Source: Thermoplasmata archaeon (lineage in GTDB: Archaea; Thermoplasmatota; Thermoplasmata; Thermoplasmatales; Thermoplasmataceae). From it: a DNA stretch of 59,186 nucleotides. Under the pieces are notes generated by a model, which searched no databases, was not told where the DNA came from, and saw only the letters and a program-made list of their open reading frames with translations. Positions 52,372 to 59,186 of this stretch are shown in pieces. The stretch spans positions 1 through 59,186 of the forward strand of contig JAKATN010000006.1 of the NCBI GenBank assembly GCA_021818715.1, given 5' to 3'. The stretch's first letter is position 1; every line of letters begins with the position of its first letter. The position numbers and the translations under genes were made by a program.

Positions 52372-53672
52372 TAAAGGTAATGCTGGTGGGTGGCGGAGCA
52401 CGCGAGGACGCAATATGCAGAAAATTGGTTGAAGACGGGGCGGTTATACATGCCTGTCTGTCCCACCTCAACCCTTCTATTGTATCTATGGCAGAGAACG
52501 TTTTTGTGGTGAAAGAGACTGATTCGGAAGCACTGTTCAGGTATGCAGTGAGGAACCAGGCGGATTTGGTTTTCGTAAGCCCGGACAGCGCACTTGAAAC
52601 CGATCTTGTGGACAGGCTGCTTGAGAGAGGAATAAGGGTTGCATCTCCGAGCAGGAGAGCGGCCAGGATTGAAACCTCCAAGGCTTTCATGCGGGAGCTT
52701 GTTGACAGGCACAGGATACCAGGTCAAATCAGTAACCGTGTTTTCGAAAGTCCTGAAGGGCTGGGAGAGTACTTCCATGATCTTGGCGGGGAGTATGTCA
52801 TAAAGCCCATCGGGCTTACTGGAGGCAAAGGAGTCAAGGTAAAGGGAGACCACTTTGCCTCGGACCAGGAAGGGTTGAAAATAGCTGATTTGCTGATAAA
52901 AAAGGAAGGTCAGGTTCTCATCGAGAGAAAGGTTTACGGTCAGGAGTTTTCGCTGCAGGCATTCTCTGACGGATCCAGCCTGCTTTTTATGCCTGTCGCC
53001 CAGGATTACAAGAGGGCACTGGAAGGTGATCTCGGCCCCAACACCGGAGGCATGGGATCCATTACCTCGTCGGATCACCGTCTTCCGTTTCTCAGCAACG
53101 AGTCTGTAGAAATGGCAAAAGAAACCATGAGGCAGGTAGCGGCCTCCCTCCGCAAGGAAGGATCTGAATTCCATGGGGTACTTTACGGCCAGTTTATGTT
53201 CACCGGAACAGAGACCCTGATAATCGAAATCAATGCCCGTTTTGCGGATCCGGAGGGGATAAATGCAATTTTCCTGATGAGGGGGTCACTTCTTGAGACC
53301 CTCTTCGGAATTGCAGACGGTTCCATTAAAAACAGGATTACTTTTGAAGCGATTTCCACGGTGCTGAAATACGTGGTGCCTCCCGGTTATGGATCTGATC
53401 CGAAGGTCGTTGATCTTGCTGTTCAGGCTGATAAATTCCAATCCAATCCGCGACTGTATTATGCTTCCGTGAGTGGAAGCCTGACAAAGGTGAAGACTAC
53501 AAGCTCCAGAGCCCTGGCCGTGATCGCAAGCGCTGGCAAGATCTGGGAGGCATCAAGAAAAGTCGAGAATTCACTTGAATGGATATCCGGGAATTACTAT
53601 CACAGGAGGGATATTGGAACGAAGGAATCCATTGCGGCAAAAATAAAAAGCACCGGCATCAGGGCATCCTGA
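52368..53672 (+). CDS. purD: Phosphoribosylamine-glycine ligase PurD
   Basis: 434 residues with the ATP-grasp layout: N-terminal VMLVGGGAREDAI, the GGEYVIKPIGLTGGKGVKV lid region, the RALEGDLGPNTGGMGS segment and the metal-binding EINARFADPEGINAI. It makes GAR from phosphoribosylamine and glycine in purine synthesis. GGAREDAI varies from the usual GGREHAL, as in some archaeal members. The 3' end overlaps the convergent EF-Tu-like gene by 14 bases. Confidence 0.93.
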   Translation: MIKVMLVGGGAREDAICRKLVEDGAVIHACLSHLNPSIVSMAENVFVVKETDSEALFRYAVRNQADLVFVSPDSALETDLVDRLLERGIRVASPSRRAARIETSKAFMRELVDRHRIPGQISNRVFESPEGLGEYFHDLGGEYVIKPIGLTGGKGVKVKGDHFASDQEGLKIADLLIKKEGQVLIERKVYGQEFSLQAFSDGSSLLFMPVAQDYKRALEGDLGPNTGGMGSITSSDHRLPFLSNESVEMAKETMRQVAASLRKEGSEFHGVLYGQFMFTGTETLIIEINARFADPEGINAIFLMRGSLLETLFGIADGSIKNRITFEAISTVLKYVVPPGYGSDPKVVDLAVQADKFQSNPRLYYASVSGSLTKVKTTSSRALAVIASAGKIWEASRKVENSLEWISGNYYHRRDIGTKESIAAKIKSTGIRAS

Positions 53673-54561
53673 AGGATCCCAGGATTCTCGGAGTTGCCGT
53701 ATTTGAGCAGATCACTCCTTCGTTGCCCAGCATATAGATCGGTGAATCCAGGTCCAATTTGTTTCCGGACATGGTGCCTCTCTGGTACCTCATGGTGGAG
53801 GCCAGAAATATCTCCCCGTTTTCCGGCATCCTGTTCCTGACTGCAGGATGGGGGGAAATGGTGCCAGTCAGCGATTTCTCTGTTTCCAGTTCATCGCTGC
53901 TGAGTATCATCCCCCGCTCAAGTTCCTCAGTATCAATGTTCTTCAGCGCCAGGCCAACCCGGGTGCCCGCGTCGGCCTCAGGTACGTCTTCATCCTGCAC
54001 CTGGATCGACTTCACCTGGACTTCCTTTTTCCCGTAACTTGCATGAAGCTCCTGGTGCTTCTCCACCCTTCCGGACAGCACAAAGCCAAGAGCTACAGTG
54101 CCAACGCTCCTGACGGTGAAAAAGTGATCAACAAGAACAGTTACTCCTTTCCCCTGGGTTCTGTGCTGGAATTTTTCCGCTTTTGCGATCACATCCCCGC
54201 CTCCGCCTTCGGCGAAGCCATAGTTCTTCAGATTTGTGCCTGAAATAATCTTCTTGAGTTTTTCCTGGTTTTCCTCATTGGCATATATGATCCCGCTGGT
54301 GATGCTGAACAGATCAAGAGCCATTATTACCTCTCCAAGGCTGCGGTCAATTGAATCTACCTGTAGTACTGCAGCGTCCACGGGAGCTATTGAGTCTGTG
54401 AGTGAGGAGAGTTTTTCCGGGAACATGGATGGGTGCAGGATGGTGAAAACGCAGTCATCAGTCTTTCTCCCATACAGGGTGATATCGCTCTGGGTGCCCT
54501 TTTTTCCAATTTCTCTGACGAAATCTCCACTACCGTAATAAAACAGATTTACGCTTCTCAA
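53659..54561 (-). CDS. EF-Tu/SelB-like protein with a degenerate GTPase domain
   Basis: 300 residues. The second half (about 130-220) is an EF-Tu domain-2-like barrel with VDHFFTVRSVGTVALGFVLSGRV, followed by a domain-3-like region. The N-terminal 120 residues keep the outline of a translational GTPase (VDAAVLQVDSID, then a region like the NKxD strand ending SGIIYAN) but lack the P-loop, DxxG and NKxD motifs. It is therefore a pseudo-GTPase. Archaea have an uncharacterised EF-Tu-D2 family of this kind. Last gene of the asnS-hemE-hemH run, overlapping hemH by 4 bases. Confidence 0.78.
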   Translation of the reverse strand: MRSVNLFYYGSGDFVREIGKKGTQSDITLYGRKTDDCVFTILHPSMFPEKLSSLTDSIAPVDAAVLQVDSIDRSLGEVIMALDLFSITSGIIYANEENQEKLKKIISGTNLKNYGFAEGGGGDVIAKAEKFQHRTQGKGVTVLVDHFFTVRSVGTVALGFVLSGRVEKHQELHASYGKKEVQVKSIQVQDEDVPEADAGTRVGLALKNIDTEELERGMILSSDELETEKSLTGTISPHPAVRNRMPENGEIFLASTMRYQRGTMSGNKLDLDSPIYMLGNEGVICSNTATPRILGSFRMP

Positions 54562-55469
54562 TTTGTCTTCACCTCTGACAATACAATTTCTTTCAGCAAT
54601 TCCAGCATCTCCTTGGAGTTGTTCGGGAGTTCTGTTCTGCTATATGCAATACCCATATTTCTTATCATGTTGCCAACAATAAAATCCAGATCATATAAGA
54701 TCTCCAGGTGATCATAGCAGAATCCAATAGGGACAGCCACAACATGTGCAATCCCTCTTCCTATGGATGCGATGGAATCCTCTATCCTGGGTTGTGACCA
54801 CCCTGATCCATATCTGCCCTGGCTCTGAAAACCATATGAATAGTTCCGGAGTCCAAGATCAGCCGCGACATCTTCCACCGAGTCCCTGAAACTATCCATG
54901 TAATCGGCTTCTGCCTGAGAATTGGGAAGCGAGTGAGCACTGAACAGGAAATGCGTTTTCGAATCTCCTTCTCTTCCAGTCCCTTTTATAAGCGATTTCC
55001 AGAGATGTCTGAACTTTCCATTTTTACTAAAGCCGTTGACAAAACTTGATCTCCCGGAAAGGCCATGCTCCAAATTCATCTTCTCAAATTCGGATCGGTA
55101 CGACATCTCTACGTTTTTCGACGGAAACGGGAACAATGGAATGCCCGTAATCGATTTAACGGTACTGCCGTTTAGCAAGTTGTAAGCATCAGAAATCCAT
55201 GGCTTCCAGTGTTTGAACGCAAGCAGCACGGTGACCATGCCAGACATCGCTGCTTCAAGTTTCTCCCTGAGTTCCCGCAAGATATGGTTTGAAGGGGACG
55301 ATCCACCGAACATGCTGTATTTAGCGAGGTTTTCCGCAAGGGCATAGTCCGGGACAGGTCTTCCTTCGTAAATGCCAGAAAGGTATTTGCTGACATCCGA
55401 CAGCCTGTCCGGGCTTCCATAACCCATCAGCAGCACTGCTGTCTTTCCATATTTATCCTGGGAATGCAT
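54558..55469 (-). CDS. hemH: Ferrochelatase
   Basis: 303 residues. VLLMGYGSPDRLSDV at the N-terminus, the metal-site histidine in HFLFSAHSLPN, and the SWGPQ-like segment GSGWSQPRIEDSI with a following VPIGFCYDHLEILYDLD carrying the conserved glutamate. It inserts iron into a porphyrin. Whether protoporphyrin or coproporphyrin is used is not visible. It overlaps hemE by 17 bases, so heme synthesis genes are coupled. Confidence 0.88.
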   Translation of the reverse strand: MHSQDKYGKTAVLLMGYGSPDRLSDVSKYLSGIYEGRPVPDYALAENLAKYSMFGGSSPSNHILRELREKLEAAMSGMVTVLLAFKHWKPWISDAYNLLNGSTVKSITGIPLFPFPSKNVEMSYRSEFEKMNLEHGLSGRSSFVNGFSKNGKFRHLWKSLIKGTGREGDSKTHFLFSAHSLPNSQAEADYMDSFRDSVEDVAADLGLRNYSYGFQSQGRYGSGWSQPRIEDSIASIGRGIAHVVAVPIGFCYDHLEILYDLDFIVGNMIRNMGIAYSRTELPNNSKEMLELLKEIVLSEVKTN

Positions 55470-56475
55470 GCACCGCCTCCACTAAGCGCCCTACTGTGTC
55501 GATCCTCGCGTGTGGCGGTATGCCGTGACCAAGATTAAAAATATAGTTGCTTCTCCCTGCCAGCGAGGAAAGGATTCTTTCCGTTTCCCTTATCGCGATC
55601 TCAGGTTCGATGCAGGTCATTACAGGATCCAGATTTCCCTGCAGGCCCGTCTCCGGCTTGACCTCCCTCGAGTAAGACGGGAGATCGTGCCTCCAGTCAA
55701 CGCTTAGAAAATCGAACCCTGCATCCTGGAGCAAGTCGTCAAGATGGCTGCTTCCAGAAGAGAAATAAATTATTGGCGCAAGCCCCTTTAGCTCGGAGGC
55801 GATTTCCCTTAGGTGGATTTCATAAAATTCAGTGAAAAAGGATCTGGGGAGGTTTCCTACCCAGCTGTCAAAAATCTGAATTGCCACCACGCCCGCTTTC
55901 ACCTGGGCCCTGGTAAATTCTATAATCATTTCTTTCAGCATGTCCAGTGTTTTTCTGGTTTCCGCAGGATGTCGTGCAATGAACTCCCGCGTCAGGTTCA
56001 GGTCACCGTCATGTCGGCTCTGAACTATGTATGACATCAGCGTCAGAGGTCCGCCTGCAAAGCCTATCAGCGGAGTATCTTTGTTTTTGTTTCTGAACAG
56101 GCTTATAGATTTCTCGATTGGGTACCTATCCGAACTGCTTTCATAAGCAACAAACTTCCCCTTTTTCATCGCGCTTAGAAGTGCCATGCTTGAAACTGGG
56201 CCGATCCCGCGCTGGTAGTCGAATTCAAAACCCATTGCCTCCATCGGGAGAACAAGGTCATGAAAAATTATTGCAGCATCAAACCCGAATTTCTTTACCG
56301 GGGTTGTGGTGATCTCCGCTACCCTTTCCGGGTCAAGGCAGATCTCCTTTATGCCCATATCACCGCGGATTGCCCTGAACTCAGGGAGATACCTTCCAGC
56401 CTGTCTCATGAACCAGACGGGCACCCTCTCGTGTTCTTCTCCCTTCAGAGCACTGACAAAATCCCTGTATGTCAT
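55453..56475 (-). CDS. hemE: Uroporphyrinogen decarboxylase
   Basis: 340 residues with the two diagnostic motifs: PVWFMRQAGRYLPEFR near residue 20-35, and the IGFAGGPLTLMSYIV segment; the C-terminal NLGHGIPPHA is also typical. It removes four acetate carboxyls to give coproporphyrinogen III. Most heme-making archaea use the siroheme-based route and lack HemE and HemH. It starts 4 bases after asnS. Confidence 0.95.
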   Translation of the reverse strand: MTYRDFVSALKGEEHERVPVWFMRQAGRYLPEFRAIRGDMGIKEICLDPERVAEITTTPVKKFGFDAAIIFHDLVLPMEAMGFEFDYQRGIGPVSSMALLSAMKKGKFVAYESSSDRYPIEKSISLFRNKNKDTPLIGFAGGPLTLMSYIVQSRHDGDLNLTREFIARHPAETRKTLDMLKEMIIEFTRAQVKAGVVAIQIFDSWVGNLPRSFFTEFYEIHLREIASELKGLAPIIYFSSGSSHLDDLLQDAGFDFLSVDWRHDLPSYSREVKPETGLQGNLDPVMTCIEPEIAIRETERILSSLAGRSNYIFNLGHGIPPHARIDTVGRLVEAVHAFPG

Positions 56476-56479
56476 TCAA

Positions 56480-57769
56480 TCAAGGCTTGGTTCTTCTTAT
56501 CGTCCTGGGAAACGGTATGGCGTTCTTTATCGTGTCAAGTCCACAAATCCAGGTAACGAGCCTGTCAAGTCCAAGGCCGAATCCGGAATGCGGTATGCTG
56601 CCATATTTTCTGAGATCCACGTACCAGTAATAGTCTTCCTCATTCATCCCGAAATCCCTGATCTTTCTCCTAAGGACTTCGAGTTCCCATATTCTTTCTC
56701 CGCCACCGATGATTTCACCATAACCTTCTGGGGCCAGGAGATCGTGGCACAGGACGGTTTCCGGGTTCTCAGGGTTCGGCCTGTGGTAGAAACTCTTCAG
56801 CTGCACAGGGAAATCCGTAACGAAAATGGGTTTCTCAAAGCGCTTTGTCACTGCCCTTTCCTCCTCCATTCCCAGGTCATCGCCATACTTCAGGGTGAGT
56901 CCTATCTCGTTTGCCAGGTCAATAATCTTAGAATAGGGGATTCTCTGATAAGGGGATTTCATGCTGCTGAGTTTTTTGGTGTCCCTTCCAGCCCGCTCAA
57001 GATCCTCAGCATTTCGTTTGGTGACTTCCGAGATGATATAGTCCATCATCCCCTCCTCTTCCTTCATCATTTCCTCGTTTCCGTACCAGGCCGCCTCGCC
57101 CTCTGCATGCCAGTATTCGGTGAGATGTCTCCATGTCCTGGATTTCTCTGCCCTGAAGCTAGGGGCGACGGTGAATACTTTCTCGAGGCTGAAAATCATT
57201 GTTTCTAGATAGAACTGTGAGCTCTGGGTAAGATTGACTTCCTGCCCGAAAAATGGAACCTTGAATAGCGTGGATCCTCCTTCAGTGGCTGTTGAAACCA
57301 TCATCGGCCCCTGTACCTGATAGTAGCCGCGGGAGTAGAAATAGTCGTTGAAACTCCTGAAAACAGTATCCCTGATCTTGAGCATTGAGGTGAATTCCCG
57401 GCTGCGAAGCCATAAGTGCCTTATGTCAAGGAGGAAATCCTCGCTCTTATCCTTGGCCACGGGAAAGCTATCGTTACGGCAGTAAACCTTCAATGAGGAA
57501 ATCAGAAGCTCCCGTTCTCCTGGTGCCCTCTTATCCTCCTTTACTGTCCCGGTCACTTCAAGGCTGCTTTCCACCGTGAGGGAGGAGGCTAACTTGAAAT
57601 CCTCCGGGGTAAGGTTCGGCTCCTCTGCAACTGCCTGAATTATGCCGGTCGAATCTCTGATAACGAGGAATGACTTTTTTCCAACGCTTCTGGAACGGTA
57701 GACCCATCCCCTAACTGATACGGACTTCCCTATGTTTTCATTCGATAGTGCCTGAAGAATGCTGATCAT
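56480..57769 (-). CDS. asnS: Asparaginyl-tRNA synthetase
   Basis: 429 residues, class IIb: OB-fold anticodon-binding domain (about 1-110, [21 protein letters not shown]), then the catalytic core with [10 protein letters not shown], motif 2 [16 protein letters not shown] and motif 3 [22 protein letters not shown] and HAEGEAAW point to AsnRS rather than archaeal AspRS (EGGTELF). It overlaps nothing upstream; DUF309 lies 37 bases before it and hemE 4 bases after it. Confidence 0.9.
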   Translation of the reverse strand: MISILQALSNENIGKSVSVRGWVYRSRSVGKKSFLVIRDSTGIIQAVAEEPNLTPEDFKLASSLTVESSLEVTGTVKEDKRAPGERELLISSLKVYCRNDSFPVAKDKSEDFLLDIRHLWLRSREFTSMLKIRDTVFRSFNDYFYSRGYYQVQGPMMVSTATEGGSTLFKVPFFGQEVNLTQSSQFYLETMIFSLEKVFTVAPSFRAEKSRTWRHLTEYWHAEGEAAWYGNEEMMKEEEGMMDYIISEVTKRNAEDLERAGRDTKKLSSMKSPYQRIPYSKIIDLANEIGLTLKYGDDLGMEEERAVTKRFEKPIFVTDFPVQLKSFYHRPNPENPETVLCHDLLAPEGYGEIIGGGERIWELEVLRRKIRDFGMNEEDYYWYVDLRKYGSIPHSGFGLGLDRLVTWICGLDTIKNAIPFPRTIRRTKP

Positions 57770-57806
57770 CGACGTGCTCTGTAATTGGAAGCTGATTAAA
57801 TAACTT

Positions 57807-58406
57807 CTATGACAGGTATCGCCTGAATCTGCCGGGGGTGATCCGCAAAGAATTTTCGGGTTCCCTGATTACTGTTTCAATCAAATCCGGATCATTGAGG
57901 TTATTCTCAAGCAGCTGAATACCGCTGGCGAACAACCTCATTGATTCCCCTGTTTGCGCCATCTGCACCTTGACCCTGGAGGCACAGAGGAGTATCAGGG
58001 AACGAAGGACCTCCCTGTTCCTTTTCTGTGTGGCTGGTTTCCAGACAGTCTCCAGAAGCACATGAGCCTGCCAGTATCTTCCGCAATTGATCAGGTAAAA
58101 GGCTTCATCCAGTGATTTCTCAATCTCAGTTTCGCTCACCGCTACATCGAGCTCCTCCGTCAAAAAGAAAACGAAGTCGGAGTTTTCTATTTCAGAATTC
58201 CGAACAATTTTGCTCTGATCCAGTTCTGAGTGAAAATCAAGCTCGACTGTGCGGGAACTTCGTCGCACTATCAGATCAGTTATATTCAAGCCTCGCAACG
58301 CGTTAATTGTTTGATCTTCATTTTCCAGATATGTTATCATAACATACCTTTTCGGAGCACCCATATACTGGTCTGCATCCATTAAATACCTGATAGCTTT
58401 TTCCAT
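57807..58406 (-). CDS. DUF309 domain protein
   Basis: 199 residues. The C-terminal half ([25 protein letters not shown], then [18 protein letters not shown]) is the DUF309 helical domain with its conserved H-x-x-x-E. The N-terminal half (about 1-90) is an alpha/beta region with no recognised family. Function unknown. Head of the five-gene minus run 58406-53659. Confidence 0.8.
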   Translation of the reverse strand: MEKAIRYLMDADQYMGAPKRYVMITYLENEDQTINALRGLNITDLIVRRSSRTVELDFHSELDQSKIVRNSEIENSDFVFFLTEELDVAVSETEIEKSLDEAFYLINCGRYWQAHVLLETVWKPATQKRNREVLRSLILLCASRVKVQMAQTGESMRLFASGIQLLENNLNDPDLIETVIREPENSLRITPGRFRRYLS

Positions 58407-58419
58407 AACTTGCCGGAAT

Positions 58420-58491
58420 GGATAGGTGGCAGAGTGGTTATGCGTGGGACTGCAGATCCCATCTATTAGGGTTCGAATCCCTACCTATCCT
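58420..58491 (+). tRNA. tRNA-Cys (GCA anticodon)
   Basis: Acceptor GGATAGG/CCTATCC with U73, D arm GCAGAGTGGTTATGC, anticodon stem TGGGA/TCCCA around loop CTGCAGA, T arm with GGGTTCGAATCCC. Anticodon GCA reads cysteine and U73 fits. No intron; CCA not encoded. A TTAAATACC element at 58382-58390, inside the DUF309 coding sequence, may be its TATA box. Six T follow. Confidence 0.95.
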
Positions 58492-58496
58492 TTTTC
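58491..58496 (+). terminator. T-run after tRNA-Cys
   Basis: Six T starting at the discriminator base form a short archaeal tRNA terminator. Confidence 0.5.
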
Positions 58497-58571
58497 ACTT
58501 GATTCAGCCAGGTCAAACGCAGAATTCCTGACCAAAACGTTAATGAGTCAACGCTACGCTACATAAAAAGA

Positions 58572-59072
58572 ATGAAGGCCACAGAACTTTTGCTGAGAAA
58601 GCCCGTGGATGCAGACGTTGAAAGTATGTACATTATGCTGGAAAACTCACTAAGTCCGTATCTGACGGTTAATAACTCTTCCTCTAGGGATTTCCAACTG
58701 ATCATTGACAGAAATGTAGTCGAGGATTATGTGAAAAGAGATGTTTATCTGTGTCTAGTCGTTGAGATCAATTCGGAAATTGCAGGATGGCTGGCTGGAA
58801 GCAGCAAGACTGAAGTTCTCTCTGAGCATAGCTGTTCATTAGGGGATTTTTATATCGAAGAGATAGTAGTCGATAGCCGCTACAGAAGAAAAGGCATCGG
58901 TAGTTTTCTATTAAGAGGAATACCAAAGGATCGGTTGAAAGCTATTGTCGTAGATACGCCACTGATTAATAAACAGGCCATTACTTTTTACGAGAAAAGC
59001 GGATTCGTAAAGGTTTTAGGACTATCAGAAGAATTTTATAAGACATGGACCAGAATGTCAAAACCTGTCTGA
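58572..59072 (+). CDS. GNAT-family N-acetyltransferase
   Basis: 166 residues. IEEIVVDSRYRRKGIGSFLLRGI carries the acetyl-CoA-binding RxxGxG/A motif, and NKQAITFYEKSGFVKVLGL is the usual C-terminal GNAT segment, as in RimI-like enzymes. Substrate unknown. It faces the convergent RelE-type toxin gene at the window edge. ACATAAAAAG just upstream of the ATG may be part of the promoter. Confidence 0.85.
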   Translation: MKATELLLRKPVDADVESMYIMLENSLSPYLTVNNSSSRDFQLIIDRNVVEDYVKRDVYLCLVVEINSEIAGWLAGSSKTEVLSEHSCSLGDFYIEEIVVDSRYRRKGIGSFLLRGIPKDRLKAIVVDTPLINKQAITFYEKSGFVKVLGLSEEFYKTWTRMSKPV

Positions 59073-59089
59073 ATGCATTTTACTGGGAT

Positions 59090-59186
59090 TTACAAATCAT
59101 CATAAACATTCTTTCTGTTTCCCGCCTCAACCACAAGGATCACGAGTTTCTCCCTTTCTATACTCATGATTACCCTGTACTTTCCA
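59090..59186 (-). CDS. RelE/ParE-type toxin, C-terminal part (cut by window edge)
   Basis: Minus-strand frame entering from the right edge and ending at TAA 59090-59092. The 31 visible residues read GKYRVIMSIEREKLVILVVE, then AGNRKNVYDDL. This is the terminal beta-strand pair of RelE toxins (pattern YR-I--I--L-I-VV-VG-RK-VY), which holds the C-terminal catalytic residues. The rest, and any antitoxin, lie outside. Family members are mRNA-cleaving toxins. Confidence 0.75.
   Translation of the reverse strand, partial: GKYRVIMSIEREKLVILVVEAGNRKNVYDDL

Noticed and set aside
52215-53174. 319-residue minus-strand frame
   Set aside because: It is opposite the clearly recognised purD and the end of scpB; its product is rich in Cys, His, Arg and Phe with no family pattern, typical of an antisense shadow.
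56306-57208. 300-residue plus-strand frame
   Set aside because: Antisense to asnS and the start of hemE, both with intact motifs; no motifs of its own.
56480-57769. Aspartyl-tRNA synthetase
   Set aside because: Class IIb motifs alone would allow AspRS, but [15 protein letters not shown] and the motif 3 context match archaeal AsnRS better.
1-59186. CRISPR array, replication origin or rRNA operon
   Set aside because: No regularly spaced direct repeats, no repeated origin-box elements next to an orc1/cdc6 gene and no rRNA sequence were seen on reading through.

Overview
The window looks like chromosomal DNA of a Thermoplasmatales archaeon (Euryarchaeota). The evidence is archaeal-type information genes (aEF1B, RpsO/S15e, Hel308, Trm5, TiaS, Nep1, a tRNA-Tyr with an intron at 37/38), many leaderless-looking starts with a TATA box 20-30 bases upstream, an STT3/AglB oligosaccharyltransferase, several secreted sequon-rich membrane-anchored proteins as in wall-less cells, and a HemE/HemH pair, which is unusual among archaea but known from Thermoplasmatales. 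Base composition is moderate and fairly even, genes are tightly packed, and many neighbours overlap by 1 to 17 bases. I saw no rRNA, CRISPR array or complete insertion sequence.

Layout. 1-480: IS200/IS605-like end hairpin and hairpin-rich non-coding DNA. 482-2726: NfeD-type membrane protease and ROK sugar kinase, then tRNA-Thr. 2880-4729 (minus): riboflavin/F420-type reductase and S-adenosylhomocysteine hydrolase. 4849-10920 (plus): six-gene run hel308, trm5, uppS, tiaS, an AK6-like kinase and a CDP-alcohol phosphotransferase. 11407-12744 (minus): phosphohexomutase, divergent from a plus-strand run 12834-19311 (gamma carbonic anhydrase-like protein, giant TPR protein, M50 protease, zinc ribbon, aEF1B, glycosyltransferase). 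19414-21379: ribbon-helix-helix protein and PheT. 21376-22428 (minus): an HTH plus solute-binding-fold regulator divergent from a 2114-residue AglB (22594-28938) and its coupled membrane protein. 29727-32196 (minus): rpsO, a RecJ-like DHH nuclease and an RNase H-fold-like protein. 32629-34433: a DUF3311/SSS transporter pair. 34577-38891 (minus): Nep1 and a heterodimeric ABC exporter. 39039-40402 (minus): small proteins and MsrB-MsrA.

40918-44244 (minus) is the most interesting block. A 90-residue two-helix protein, a polytopic membrane protein and a membrane-anchored VirB4/HerA-type ATPase form a compact three-gene operon. This is the gene content of the crenarchaeal Ced/Ted DNA-import machinery (CedA1, CedA, CedB), itself related to VirB2-VirB6-VirB4 of conjugation systems. 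No relaxase or other mobile-element gene lies nearby, so a euryarchaeal DNA-uptake or exchange apparatus is a reasonable hypothesis.

44296-49567: thioesterase, RpiA, small regulators, intron-containing tRNA-Tyr, TrmI, rhodanese and ThiI. 49675-53672: small protein, secreted glycoprotein candidate, a wHTH plus membrane-protein pair, ScpB and PurD. 53659-58406 (minus): five-gene run DUF309, asnS, hemE, hemH and a degenerate EF-Tu-like protein. The window ends with tRNA-Cys, a GNAT acetyltransferase and the C-terminal end of a RelE-type toxin cut by the edge.
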